Shown here one piece after another: positions 17,885-27,652 of a DNA stretch of 64,000 bases. Under the pieces are notes generated by a model, which saw only the letters and a list, made by a program, of their open reading frames with translations, was not told where the DNA came from and searched no databases. Location of the stretch: the NCBI GenBank assembly GCA_965248605.1, contig CBDFJV010000006.1:806001-870000 (forward strand), in the 5' to 3' direction. Both the position numbers and the translations under genes were made by a program. Source of the DNA: CAUZJF01 sp965248605. GTDB taxonomy: Bacteria; Chloroflexota; Dehalococcoidia; Lucifugimonadales; CAUZJF01. The first letter of the stretch is position 1; each line of letters starts with the position of its first letter.

Positions 17885-19051
17885 CTAACTACTCCCCGCG
17901 TAGAACCACTCGACGGGCAGCGCACGTAGCTTCACTGCGTCGTGCTCCCGCAACCGTTCGCCGCCGACGTACCGGTATCTCCGGTGGGTATACCCGACGT
18001 AGACGTCGTTCCCGATGAAGCTGACCCGCGGTGCTCTATTCATGTGGAACTCGTCTCCGACCATATGCTCTTCGGGCGGTACGGGCGCAGGGGTTTGGAG
18101 GTAGCTCGGACCGGCGTCCTCGATACGTCCAACCTGAGCCTGGCCGGGTGAGTCAGCCAGTGTGCGAAAGTGCGCCCACGTAGCTCCGCTGTCCGTGGAT
18201 ATCGCCGACGTAAGCCTGGCGCGATAGAAGCCCGTCTCGATCTCCTGAGTGCTCGCCTGGTTCCAGACGCACAGAAGGTCGCCCGTCGACGGGATGCGCG
18301 CCAGGTACATCTCGGCGTTGCTGCAGACGAGGTCGTTCAGCCGCACCGGCGACCACGTCTGCCCACCGTCCTCGCTCGTAGTCTCGGCGATCCGCTGGTA
18401 CTTGGTCCGCATGAACATGATAAGCCGCCCATCAACCGTCTCCGCCACGACCGGTACTTCGCAGAGGCCCTTGACCTTCCCCTTGTTGTCGTCCAGCCAC
18501 AGGCCGTCCTGCGACTCTTGCCACGACTGACCGCCATCGGCGGACGTGAAAACGGTACAGATACTCATCTTGGTGCGCCGGCCTTCTCCCGGCTGTGAGT
18601 AGGCGTACTCGTTCGGGAGCACTAGGTTGCCTACGCTGGTTTCGACGAGCCACGTCGCGTTTGAAGGCGTTTCGAGGGGCGTGATGCGCACCGGGTCAGA
18701 CCAGGTCGCTCCCTCGTCCGTGCTCTTGGTGAAATAGGCGACGATCCGTGGCGACGCGGAGCTGCTCGGGCCTTCCTGCTGGACTTCGAACTTCAGCGCG
18801 ATCTCGCCCGACTTGAGCCTGAGCAGGTTCACGATGTAGGCCCTCGTGAACTCCTCACCAACAACTGGACGCCCCCGACCGTCGAGCAGCGGTCCCCCGG
18901 GGTCCCAGGTCCGACCTCCATCGTGTGAGAGCAGGGCACTCATGTCTTCGCGATCGAGGGCAAGGAGCCTGCCGTCTTCCAGCGCGACCGGCTCTACGAA
19001 TGTCCGGACGACGTCGACTTCGAAAGAGTGGGGCTCCACAGAGAAGCTCAT
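17885..19051 (-). CDS. Sialidase-like protein with Asp-box (BNR) repeats
   Basis: 388 residues forming a predicted six-bladed propeller. Five Asp boxes are visible: SHDGGRTW, STDEGATW, SADGGQSW, SEDGGQTW and STDSGATW. This is the exo-alpha-sialidase/BNR superfamily; the FRIP motif and Arg triad that would prove true sialidase activity are not clear, so it may act on other substrates or only bind. No signal peptide is seen. The ATG at 19051 has AAGGAC upstream. Confidence 0.82.
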   Translation of the reverse strand: MSFSVEPHSFEVDVVRTFVEPVALEDGRLLALDREDMSALLSHDGGRTWDPGGPLLDGRGRPVVGEEFTRAYIVNLLRLKSGEIALKFEVQQEGPSSSASPRIVAYFTKSTDEGATWSDPVRITPLETPSNATWLVETSVGNLVLPNEYAYSQPGEGRRTKMSICTVFTSADGGQSWQESQDGLWLDDNKGKVKGLCEVPVVAETVDGRLIMFMRTKYQRIAETTSEDGGQTWSPVRLNDLVCSNAEMYLARIPSTGDLLCVWNQASTQEIETGFYRARLTSAISTDSGATWAHFRTLADSPGQAQVGRIEDAGPSYLQTPAPVPPEEHMVGDEFHMNRAPRVSFIGNDVYVGYTHRRYRYVGGERLREHDAVKLRALPVEWFYAGSS

Positions 19052-19122
19052 ATCTTGTCCTTAGCGTGAGGTCGCCAGCACGCCCACAGGAGAGCAGGCT
19101 GTGTCTCACTTGCCATAGAATT

Positions 19123-20253
19123 TCAATTCCCGCTTGTGGGCCGGACTCGCGTCCTGAGTTTGTCGATGCCGAGGGGTGCATCGTAGACTGAGGACAGGAG
19201 CCTGAGCTTGTCTACATCGAGCAGAAGATCGTAGTTTCCGACCCACTGGTCCACAGCCCCCAGCAACGAGACCCCCTTTAGTTCTCCGGTGATTGTCGTC
19301 CTAATCTGTTCCGCGAGGTTATGGGAGTCGATGTCTGGATAAGGTCGGTCAGTCTTGCGGGGCCTGATTTTCATTCTTGGAAGCTCACCGATTTGGTCCT
19401 GGTGTTTGATGAGCAGCTCACATGCCGTTCTGAGCATGTCCGGGACTAAGGTAAGATCTTCTTCGGCATAACAGCGCTCCAGTATCGGCCCAATTTCCCT
19501 GGACAGATAGGGAAGTTTGTAGAACTCCACGTGTAGCCACTTCCCATAGGGGCTGTACCGCTTGTTGAGAAGGAATGTCAGTTTCAGGATGCGAAACAAG
19601 CTTTCCGCAAGTGAATATCTGGCCGACAGGGTATCGCCCCTATCCGCACACAGCTGCACGATGTCGATGTCCCACCCCAACTCTTCCCAAGCATAGGCCA
19701 GCCGGTATTTCCAAACATCGACAGGGTAGTACTCGTAGTGGCTACGTATGCGTGTCAGCTCTCCGACCCCATCGAAGAACACCTCCCCTCGCGTCAACTC
19801 TAGCAACCGGTTCTCAGGTATGGTCAGCCATTGCAGACCGTTCGCTGGGGCCATGAGACCGAGTGTTGTTTCGAGATACTGGTCGCAGGTCGTAATCTCG
19901 ACGTGGACTCTCCCTGAAGGCTCTGCGGTGGGAACGCGAACGGTCGGATCATGAGGGTCGATTACAAATCTCGTCGGAAACCCTTGGAAGTGCCAGGGTG
20001 CCTGACTATTGAGATTTGTATGGATTATCTCGGTGTACTCTTGCAAAGAGTTTGGAAGGAATAAATAGCATCTGGGGCCCCACTCATGGTCTCGCGACAG
20101 CACATCATCGTTGCCGAGCACATCCGAGCCCCATCCCAAGAGCGCGGCGGCATAGTTCTCGCCGATCTCCGGCACACCTGTAGCTAGGATTGGCCGCAAC
20201 ACGTCGGCGAAATAAGCCCTGGATAGATCTAAGCCCTTCACTTCGTGCATCAT
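19123..20253 (-). CDS. DUF4037 protein (nucleotidyltransferase-like)
   Basis: About 376 residues. The motif GWGSDVLGNDDVLSRDHEWG is the DUF4037 version of the nucleotidyltransferase GSxxxGxxxxxSDxD signature, followed by a helical region with YRLAYAWEELGWDIDIVQLC. Members may be nucleotide-transfer enzymes acting on unknown targets. Start choice is uncertain: two successive ATGs at 20253 and 20250, and a TTG at 20274, none with a strong ribosome-binding site. Confidence 0.78.
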   Translation of the reverse strand: MMHEVKGLDLSRAYFADVLRPILATGVPEIGENYAAALLGWGSDVLGNDDVLSRDHEWGPRCYLFLPNSLQEYTEIIHTNLNSQAPWHFQGFPTRFVIDPHDPTVRVPTAEPSGRVHVEITTCDQYLETTLGLMAPANGLQWLTIPENRLLELTRGEVFFDGVGELTRIRSHYEYYPVDVWKYRLAYAWEELGWDIDIVQLCADRGDTLSARYSLAESLFRILKLTFLLNKRYSPYGKWLHVEFYKLPYLSREIGPILERCYAEEDLTLVPDMLRTACELLIKHQDQIGELPRMKIRPRKTDRPYPDIDSHNLAEQIRTTITGELKGVSLLGAVDQWVGNYDLLLDVDKLRLLSSVYDAPLGIDKLRTRVRPTSGN

Positions 20254-20394
20254 ACCGCGCCGCTGTCCGTACAACCACAGGCTGGCATGTTATGTTAGTA
20301 GACTGGCGCGTTTCGCTAGTGACATGGCGTCTTCGCCGTCCTACCCTCTTTAGCCAGATCCCAACACAACACGACGATAACCGAAGGAGTAACT

Positions 20395-22016
20395 ATGACT
20401 TCGACCAGACCTTCGCTTCTATTTGACCGTTGGCCGCGGTTCGCAGCACGCCATCCTTGGCGGGTCCTCGCCGGCGCGGCAATCGTCGTCGCCGGTCTAA
20501 TAACGGCGAATGTGGCGGCGGGCGGATCGTTCGTCGACGAGTTTAGCATCCCCGGCACCGAGTCCCAGCAAGCCTTTGACGTCTTGTTGGAGCGATTTCC
20601 GCAACAGTCCGGGGACGTCGCCACGGCCGTTGTTCATTCGAACACCGACATTAACTCTCCCGCTAGGCAAGAGCAGGTCCAGGAGTTGATCACGGGATTT
20701 GGTGAGCTTCCCGGAGTCGCGTCGGTCGCATCACCATACGACGTCCCAGGGTCGATCTCGCAGGATGGCACGATTGCCCGGTTCGACGTGAGGTACGCCG
20801 AACCGGCGTTCCAAGTTGAAGTCAAGCACATCGAAGAGCTATTCGATTTCCGTGCCGAAGTCTCAACCGACGATCTGACGGTGGAGTTGGGCGGACCAGT
20901 CGCCGTTGTAGGAGAAATCGAACCGCCTGGAGAGTCCGAGCTAATCGGTTTTGCAGCTGCTATCGTCATCTTGTTGGTAGCATTCGGCTCCGTAGTCGCG
21001 ATGGGCCTTCCAATTCTCACCGCGTTGATGGGCCTTATTCCGGGCTTCATGATCATTGGAGTGGCCTCGGCGTTCGTGAATATGGCCTCGTTCACTCCTC
21101 AATTTGCGTCGATGATCGGCATAGGTGTGGGCATCGACTACGCTCTGTTGATAACGACCAGGTTCCGTGAGGGGACTGCGGCCGGACTTTCGTTAGAAGA
21201 CGCCATCGCCAGGGCTATGACAACGGCCGGTAGGGCGGTTCTTTTCGCAGGCACGGTCGTCGTTATCGCACTTATGGGGCTATGGGCCAGTGGCATACCT
21301 TTCCTCGGATGGGTGGCGACAGCCGCAGCCACCTTAGTGGCCGCCCTCGTGATCGTTGCGGTACTCGTTCTCCCGGCCATCCTGAGACTCGTCGGTCGAC
21401 ACATCAACAGGCTGTCCATCAGCTTCATCGCTGGGAGCCGTACTTCTGCCGAGGCGGGGGCTGGGGCGCGGTGGAGTCGCATGTTGCGCCGGTCGCCACT
21501 ACTCTTCCTGATTTTGTCTCTGGCGCTTCTCCTCACACTGGCTAGCCCTATACTCTCCATGCGGCTGGGATCGGCGGACGCGGGCAGCAATCCTGAGTCA
21601 TCTACGACCCGCCGGGCCTACGACCTGCTCTCTGAAGGCTTCGGGCCGGGATTCAACGGGCCGATACTCGTTGCGCTGGAGATAGACGATCCAAACGCCA
21701 AATCATTGGTTGAGGCACTGCCAGGGCAGATTGACCAGATCGAAGGTGTCGCGTTCTCCTCACCCCCGCTGTTCAACGAAGCCGAAGATGCCGCGATAAT
21801 CAGCATCATCCCCGAGACGTCACCGCAAGATGAGAAGACAGGTGAGCTGGTGGACCGACTTCGGACGTTCTTGCCCCAGGAAACGGCCGGCAGCGGGGCT
21901 CGAGCGTTCGTCGGCGGTCAGACTGCGGCGTTCATCGACATAGCACAAAAACTCTCCGATGGGATGCCTGTTTTCTTTGTCGCGGTCATCGGTGTGAGCG
22001 TACTGCTGCTGGCAAT
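20395..22016 (+). pseudogene. MMPL-family transporter, C-terminus lost at an IS21 element
   Basis: RND-superfamily lipid or drug exporter: membrane segment (about 24-44), external domain, then five membrane segments including IGFAAAIVILLVAFGSVVAM and FASMIGIGVGIDYALLITTR (GxxxDY motif of MMPL), then a second membrane segment and a second external domain. At 22017, inside SVLLLAIV where the next membrane block begins, the sequence becomes the IS21 left end; the frame then reads into the element and stops at 22077. The final four or five membrane segments are missing and are not found right of the element, so the gene is broken. Confidence 0.9.
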
Positions 22017-22137
22017 TGTGAAGGGCGGAGAGATAATGTACCACCTGGGCGGTCGAGCGCTGAGATGTGGCGCTTGAAAACTGTACCGCCTGTCGCCTTC
22101 AATCAGGAACGACCGAACCTGATTGAAGGTGGATTGG

Positions 22138-23637
22138 ATGTACAAGGTGGAGATGTACCTGCGAGTTCGCAGGGCTTGTTTCGTCGAAGGGATGAGCGTC
22201 CGAGAGGCGGCCCGAGTGTTCGGGCTACACCGGGACACGGTGCGCAAGATGCTCGAGTACTCCGTGCCCCCAGGGTATCGACGGCAACGACCGGCTCGCA
22301 GACCGAAGCTCGATCCATATAAGGGTGTGATGGACCAGATCCTGGAGCAGGATCTGAGCTCACCGAAGAAGCAGCGTCACACCGCCAAGCGTATCTACGA
22401 ACGGCTCAGAGACGAACACGGCTTCCCCGGCAAGTACACGATAGTCAAAGACTACGTTCGAGAACGCCGTCGTCATACCCGCGAGATGTTCGTACCACTG
22501 TCCCATTCCCCGGGACATGCCCAGTGCGACTACGGCGAAGCTCGAGTGATCATCGGCGGAGTGGAACGCAAAGCCCACTACTTCGCCCTGGACCTCCCTC
22601 ACAGCGACGGGTGCTATGTGAAGGCGTATCCCGCCGAGACGACGGAGTCATTCTGCGACGGACACGTCTCCGCCTTCGCGTTCCTGGGCGGAGTGCCTCA
22701 GAGCATCCTCTACGACAACACCACGCTCGCGGTAGCCAGAATCCTGGGAGATGGTCGCCGGCAGCGGACCAGGGTGTTCTCCGAGCTTCAGTCCCACTAC
22801 CTGTTCGAGGACCGGTTCGGCCGTCCAGGCAAAGGGAACGATAAGGGCAAAGTAGAAGGTCTGGTCGGCTATGTCCGCCGGAACTTCCTGGTGCCCATTC
22901 CATCGTTCGAGAGCTTCGATGCCCTCAATGCTCATCTGGAGCAACACTGCCTCAGACGGTTCGAAGATCGACTCCGCGGCCACAACGAGACGATAGGAGA
23001 ACGGCTGGAGCGGGACCTGGAGAAGTTGCTGCCTCTGCCGGCCGTACCGTACGACGCCAGCGACAAGCACGCGACGAGGGTCAGTTCTCTGTCCCTGGTC
23101 AGATACCGGACCAATGACTATTCGGTCCCGGTGGCCTACGGTCATCGGGACGTTGTGGTCCGCGGATATGTACACGAGGTTGTGATCAGCTGTGGCGCTG
23201 AAGTCATCGCCCGCCATCGGCGGTCCTACGATCGAGACGACTTCGTCTTCGACCCTCTCCATTACCTGCCGCTCCTTGAGAAGAAGACGAGGGCATTGGA
23301 TCAGGCGGCGCCGCTGGTTGGATGGGAGTTGCCCGAGGAGTTCGGAGTGTTGCGGCGGCTGCTGGAGTCTCGGATGGGCAAGCGAGGAAAGAGGGAGTTC
23401 GTGCAGGTGCTCAGACTGATGGAGAACTTCCAGCCGGAAGAAGTCCACGACGCCGTACGAGACGCCATTCGACTCGGGGCTGTGAGCTTCGATGCTGTCA
23501 AGCACCTGGTGCTGTGCAGGATCGAGGGTCGACCGCCTAGACTCGACATGGAGTTGTACCCGTATCTGCCCAGGACCAACGTTGCAACAACCTCGACCAG
23601 GGACTACATGGCTCTCCTGGCGGGGAGCCGGTCATGA
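22138..23637 (+). CDS. istA: IS21 transposase IstA
   Basis: 499 residues from the ATG at 22138 (GGTGG five bases upstream; a TTG at 22123 is an alternative). HTH at the N-terminus (GMSVREAARVFGLHRDTVRK), then a DDE core with HSPGHAQCDYGEARV and SILYDNTTLAV, and a C-terminal beta-barrel region (SVPVAYGHRDVVVRGYV). Frame intact. Overlaps istB by four bases (ATGA), the usual coupling in IS21. Confidence 0.95.
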   Translation: MYKVEMYLRVRRACFVEGMSVREAARVFGLHRDTVRKMLEYSVPPGYRRQRPARRPKLDPYKGVMDQILEQDLSSPKKQRHTAKRIYERLRDEHGFPGKYTIVKDYVRERRRHTREMFVPLSHSPGHAQCDYGEARVIIGGVERKAHYFALDLPHSDGCYVKAYPAETTESFCDGHVSAFAFLGGVPQSILYDNTTLAVARILGDGRRQRTRVFSELQSHYLFEDRFGRPGKGNDKGKVEGLVGYVRRNFLVPIPSFESFDALNAHLEQHCLRRFEDRLRGHNETIGERLERDLEKLLPLPAVPYDASDKHATRVSSLSLVRYRTNDYSVPVAYGHRDVVVRGYVHEVVISCGAEVIARHRRSYDRDDFVFDPLHYLPLLEKKTRALDQAAPLVGWELPEEFGVLRRLLESRMGKRGKREFVQVLRLMENFQPEEVHDAVRDAIRLGAVSFDAVKHLVLCRIEGRPPRLDMELYPYLPRTNVATTSTRDYMALLAGSRS

Positions 23638-24401
23638 CCAACAAGTCCACGATGTTGCTCGAACACAACCTCAAGCAACTCAAGCTCCCCACGTTCCTGA
23701 GGGAGTACGACAAGCTGGCATCCCAGTGTGCCAGTGAGGGAGCTGACCATCCGGACTACCTGCTGCGACTATCGGAGTTGGAGCTGATCGACCGTCACCA
23801 TCGCATGGTGGAACGTCGGATCAAAGCAGCCCGCTTCCCGACGACCAAGAGCCTCGACACCTTCGACTTCCTGTCTATGCCGTCCCTGAACAAGGCTCTG
23901 GTTCTGGAGCTGGCACGATGCGAGTACATCGAGCGCCCCCACAACGTCATCGCTCTCGGCAACAGTGGCACCGGCAAGACCCATATCGCCCTCGGTCTCG
24001 GTCTGGCTGCGTGTCAGAGGGGACTGTCCGTGGGCTTCACCACCGCCGCTGCTCTGGTTCACGAGCTGATCGAGGCCAGGGACGAACGGCGTCTGCTCAA
24101 CCTGCAGAGAAGGCTCGCACGACTCAAGCTTCTGATCATCGACGAACTGGGCTTCGTGCCCTTGTCCAAGACTGGCGCCGAGCTCCTCTTCGAGGTGTTC
24201 AGCCAGCGTTACGAGCGTGGATCGGTCCTGGTGACCTCCAACCTGCCCTTCGTCGAGTGGACCGAGGTGTTCGGCTCTGAACGGCTGACCGGAGCTCTCC
24301 TCGACCGCCTCACCCACCATGTCGACATCCTGGAGATGAACGGGGACAGCTACCGACTCAAGCACAGCAAGAAGACTTCTGGCCGCCAGCTATCTGACTG
24401 A
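23634..24401 (+). CDS. istB: IS21 helper ATPase IstB
   Basis: 255 residues, AAA+ ATPase related to DnaC that helps IstA choose and hold target DNA. Walker A GNSGTGKTH, Walker B LLIIDELGF, and a sensor motif SVLVTSNLPF are all present. Complete and coupled to istA by an ATGA overlap, so the element may be capable of transposition. Confidence 0.95.
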   Translation: MTNKSTMLLEHNLKQLKLPTFLREYDKLASQCASEGADHPDYLLRLSELELIDRHHRMVERRIKAARFPTTKSLDTFDFLSMPSLNKALVLELARCEYIERPHNVIALGNSGTGKTHIALGLGLAACQRGLSVGFTTAAALVHELIEARDERRLLNLQRRLARLKLLIIDELGFVPLSKTGAELLFEVFSQRYERGSVLVTSNLPFVEWTEVFGSERLTGALLDRLTHHVDILEMNGDSYRLKHSKKTSGRQLSD

Positions 24402-24503
24402 GCCTGATCTCCAACGCCCCACGAACCTTGATGCCCATTCTACGGCGTTCAGTGGTACAGTTTTGCTCCGCCCCGCTGGTACGTTTTCTCTCCGCCCTTG
24501 ACA

Positions 24504-24735
24504 CCCCGCAGTGCTGGGGCATAGACAGCCCATCCAGCAAGGTCCGCTCCAGGTCCGTGATGGACACGCGGGCTTCGCCGACCCACACCTTCTCTTCGCC
24601 GAAGAAGCGGCCGGGTTTGACCTGAATGAACCGGTACGTCGTGTCGCCGACGGGGAAGCCGCCCCCTCCCTAGCCAGAGAGTTTACCCGCCTTGAAGAGG
24701 CCGTGGTGCACGGCCTGCAGGTCAAGGACCTCCTT
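24504..24735 (-). pseudogene. Remnant of an AbiEi-type antitoxin
   Basis: The reverse strand reads AVHHGLFKAGKLSG, a TAG stop, then GDTTYRFIQVKPGRFFGEEK and ARVSITDLERTLLDGLSMPQ, ending in HCG at the IS21 border. This matches the core of AbiEi-like transcriptional antitoxins (type IV toxin-antitoxin), whose pattern is ALxxHGL ... YRFV ... VADxERTLLDxLxxPxxCGG. Both ends are lost, and an internal stop (24670-24672) splits the frame. No AbiEii toxin is present. Confidence 0.65.
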
Positions 24736-24871
24736 ACTCCCTACTTCACTCCCTACTTCCTCGGGAGCGCCTGCGCTGGTCCGTCAACGAGCAGCGATTG
24801 TCCCGCGCCATCGAAGGTATGTGTTGTCAATCAGCAAAAGTGGGACACTTTGAGACCCGAGAAGGTTATTG

Positions 24872-25839
24872 TTATGAGGAGTGTCGGGCGAGCTCCTTGA
24901 GGGTCCTGTTGTAGCGTCTTCTCCGTTCGATCGTCTGGACCTGCACCTCCTCCGTTGTAGGATCTGCTCCCGCCTCCCGTTGAGCACGTCAGCAGGCGTG
25001 ACGTTGCCCAGGGCCATGTGATAGCGCTTGTGGTTGTAGGAGCCCACAAAAGCGGCGATTGCCTCCTCGAGGTCGGACGGCACCTCGTAGGGGACCTGGT
25101 TAACGTCCTGCTTGATAGTCTGGTGATAGCGCTCCAGCTTGCCGTTGGTCTGAGGGTGGAAGGGTGCTGCCAGGATGTGCCTGATGCCCACCAGGTGCAG
25201 GTAGTCCCTGAAGGCACGGGAGACGTAGCCAGAGCCGTTGTCGCTCAGTAGCCTGGTCCTGTCTTGCACCGGGATCTCAGTCATGCCGGTCTTGTCCACG
25301 GCATCCTGGACCACCTCGATGAAAGAGTCTGAGGTCATGTCGCGTTGGAGCTTATGGGCCAGGATGAAGCGGGAGAAGTCATCCATCACCGTCACCAAGT
25401 AGTAGTAGCCCTACCCGATGACCTTGAAGTAGGAGGCGTCGGTTGCCCACATCTGGTTGGGACCGGTGGTCTTGCGGTGGTACTCCTTGCCGGCCTTGAG
25501 CTGCATCTCGGGTGACTTGACCAGACCCTCGCGGTAGACCGTGGACTCGGAGACAGAGAAGCCCTGGTTGTCGGTGATCCAGGCAGCAAGTTTACGACAG
25601 CTCAGTTCAGGCGCTCGACGTGCCACCGTCAGGACCGCTTGCTCCTCAGGTTGACTCAGGCGGTTCCAGGGTGCCAGGCCGCCTCCCGGTTGATTCTCAA
25701 GCCCTTGGCACCGTTGCTCGCGCGTCAGCCACCGATAGTAGGTGCTCTTGGGGACACCCAGGTCCTTGAGTACCTGACGCTTTGGAAGCGTGGACGAAGC
25801 TACCTTGGCCAGGACCGTCGTCTTCTCGGACGCGCTCAT
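24872..25839 (-). pseudogene. IS3-family transposase OrfB, degraded
   Basis: Integrase-core transposase with HTH-like N-terminus (VLKDLGVPKSTYYRWLTREQ) and DDE residues in WATDASYF, RLLSDNGSGYVSRAF and NGKLERYHQTIKQDV. Three lesions: TAG at 25408-25410 where relatives have Trp (KVIG-stop-GYYYLVTVMDDFSR), a frameshift near 24950 (the other frame gives the expected end TIERRRRYNRTLKELARHSS), and an apparent loss of about four codons at STVYREGLVK. It starts at ATG 25839, overlapping orfA by ATGA. Confidence 0.88.
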
Positions 25840-26243
25840 GCGTTGGTACCAACGTCGTCGGCAGGCACTGGGATAGCCGTTTTTTTGATACGGTAGACCT
25901 CCAGGGACAGGTCGGCCACCAGTTGCTCGAGCTCGTCGTTGTCACGCCTGAGTTGCTGGATCTCCTGGCCCGTGGCATCCCGCACCGTCTCACGGGTAAG
26001 CCTCTCCTTGCCAGCCTCCATGAACTCCTTGGTCCACGCGTGGTAGGAGTGGGGCTTGATCCCCTCTCGCCTGCACAGGTCATTGACAGTGACCTCCCGG
26101 CGAAAGCCCTCCAGGACGACAAGGATCTTCTCTTCGGGGGTGTATCTACGTCGGGTTGCCGCCTTCACCGTGCGGACGAAAGACCTGGTCTCCTCGCTCC
26201 GCTGCTGGGCAGCATCTGCCTTGCTCTCTTGTGACTGGGACAC
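25836..26243 (-). CDS. IS3-family OrfA (HTH subunit)
   Basis: 135 residues. HTH of the IS3/IS911 OrfA type: RRRYTPEEKILVVLEGFRRE, then VTVNDLCRREGIKPHSYHAW, followed by a leucine-zipper-like helix (IQQLRRDNDELEQLVADLSL). The start is GTG at 26241-26243 behind AAAGGAG. Intact, but without a working OrfB it cannot drive transposition alone. Confidence 0.88.
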   Translation of the reverse strand: MSQSQESKADAAQQRSEETRSFVRTVKAATRRRYTPEEKILVVLEGFRREVTVNDLCRREGIKPHSYHAWTKEFMEAGKERLTRETVRDATGQEIQQLRRDNDELEQLVADLSLEVYRIKKTAIPVPADDVGTNA

Positions 26244-26362
26244 GGTCTGCTCCTTTCATGAGGTACTTTACCCTCGCTTCAGGAGCTCACACCACTCTCA
26301 GACTCTCGGGTTTTCCACCCCTCTCAGGTGTCCCATTTTCGCTGACCGTTTACAGTCCATGT

Positions 26363-26447
26363 CTGAACGACTTCAAGCGGGAGCCAACTCCACGAATGTT
26401 GCCCCGTCTGGGGAGTTATGCAAGGGCTACGGCTAGTCGACGATCTC
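26363..26447. repeat. 80-bp direct repeat, copy 1 (copy 2 at 29866-29955)
   Basis: The stretch from TGAACGACTTCAAG to GGCTAGTCGACGATCTC recurs at 29866-29955 with a few substitutions and small indels; shared cores include GCCAACTCCACGA and CTACGGCTAGT. Copy 1 spans the 3' end of the lipoprotein gene at 26433; copy 2 lies just past the end of the lipoprotein gene at 29957. It marks duplicated gene ends. Confidence 0.75.
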
Positions 26448-27566
26448 TACCTTGAATCCGAAGGAAACGTCCCCTAGTTGGGACTCATAGAAGGTGCTGA
26501 CAAAGTAAACGCCTGCTGGGAGGTCGAGCCTTAGCCCTTCCAGGGAATCGCTGCTGAAAAGCTCCTCGCCGGGCTTGACCGCTAGCCTGGTCTCCTGGGG
26601 GATGGATGCCCGAACACGGAACTCGTCTGAGGCAGGGTCGCTACCGGAGATTCTGATCGAGAACGCATCCCCTCGTTTCATCAATACAGCCGATACCTTG
26701 TCGAATCCTTGCCATCCTACGCTATCTGCGCAGACGCGGCTGTTCGCACTCACCGGCCAACAGTAGCTGCCTCTCCATCCTTGATATGAGCGGCCACCGT
26801 GCTCAAGGGACACTTGAGGAAGTGGCGGGGGCTGAGCTACGCTGGCGATGGTTGGGGTGGCAACTCCAACGTTCGGAACCGGAGTGAAGGTCGGCAAGGC
26901 TCGTGTCGTTGTGGGGGACCAGATCGGGTCAGGCATCGCCTCTCCGATTTCAAGCAGTTGCTCCATAAACCAGGTCGGATGGTACAGTCCGATGTCCACC
27001 TGATTCACCCACCAACTGAGATTCGCAGGAGTATTGACTTGGCCGCCGGTGCTTAGAGTTTTGACGGCAGGGTCTTTGCCTGACGCCGGAATCCCTCGAA
27101 CGTTCGCTGCTCGGAAGGGATCGTCCGCAAGCGCACTGTAGTCTATGGCATCGGGTCGCCCACCTATCGATATCTTCAGGCCGTTGGCGTAGATGAGATA
27201 GACTTGCCTGAACTCGGTTGGAGCTCCTTCCTCCGAGGCCCAGACCTCTTGGATGTCGGCACCAACCACACCGTCCGGGGGAATAGGTATGGTGTACGGC
27301 GTCCGTCGCCGCGCCTCGTCCAGCGATACCTTTTCTCCAAGAATGGGGGGAGATGGTGGGGGTGCTGGGATAGGGCCGACGCCTGGACTTTGCCGGTCGT
27401 TCGCGGTCAGTTGGCTTGATGTGGTCGGCTCCTGAGTAGGCTGCATCCCAACCGCAGCCTCAGTACGGGCCGGTGTAGGAGACGGAGCCGTCTCCGCACA
27501 CGCGATGATCGCCAACAGCAAAAGGCTTACGACCAGCGAGGTGGTTATCCCCATTCTCGTATTCAT
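26433..27566 (-). CDS. Lipoprotein with proline-rich linker and C-terminal beta domain
   Basis: 377 residues, function not recognised. A signal peptide ends in LLLAIIAC (lipobox, Cys23). A disordered Pro/Thr/Ser linker (about 24-75) is followed by a domain with VYLIYANGLKISIGGRPDAI, a second linker, and a beta-rich C-terminal domain starting at GGRSYQGWRGSYCWPVSANS with a Cys pair (SYCW ... RVCAD). Motifs like this Trp/Cys block occur in exported Chloroflexota proteins of unknown role. Upstream GAGGAGC before the ATG supports the start. First of three lipoprotein genes in this zone. Confidence 0.75.
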   Translation of the reverse strand: MNTRMGITTSLVVSLLLLAIIACAETAPSPTPARTEAAVGMQPTQEPTTSSQLTANDRQSPGVGPIPAPPPSPPILGEKVSLDEARRRTPYTIPIPPDGVVGADIQEVWASEEGAPTEFRQVYLIYANGLKISIGGRPDAIDYSALADDPFRAANVRGIPASGKDPAVKTLSTGGQVNTPANLSWWVNQVDIGLYHPTWFMEQLLEIGEAMPDPIWSPTTTRALPTFTPVPNVGVATPTIASVAQPPPLPQVSLEHGGRSYQGWRGSYCWPVSANSRVCADSVGWQGFDKVSAVLMKRGDAFSIRISGSDPASDEFRVRASIPQETRLAVKPGEELFSSDSLEGLRLDLPAGVYFVSTFYESQLGDVSFGFKVEIVD

Positions 27567-27652
27567 TTCCGTTGCTCCTCGTCCAATTATTCTCTGATCT
27601 TCAGTAGTAGTGACGAAAAGCGTGGTCGGCTTGTTCCATTCCGCAGCCTACC

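Larger units (their letters stand above)
22017..24503 (+). mobile_element. IS21-family insertion sequence
   Basis: 2487 bp. Ends: TGTGAAGGGCGGAGATAATG on the left and, inverted, TGTCAAGGGCGGAGAG on the right, both beginning with TGT as in IS21. Internal end repeats (two GTACC(A/G)CC blocks at the left, two GGTAC blocks at the right) match the multiple transposase-binding sites of the family. Contains istA and istB. The flanks show no target duplication and belong to different genes (MMPL left, AbiEi-like right), so a rearrangement took place at this element. Confidence 0.92.
24822..26354 (-). mobile_element. IS3-family insertion sequence, inactivated
   Basis: About 1.53 kb. Terminal inverted repeats are TGTTGTCAATCAGCAAAAGT (left) and, on the reverse strand, TGTAAACGGTCAGCGAAAAT (right), both followed by GGGACAC. 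It carries orfA and orfB on the reverse strand. OrfB is broken by a nonsense codon and a frameshift. No clear target duplication flanks it. Confidence 0.85.
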
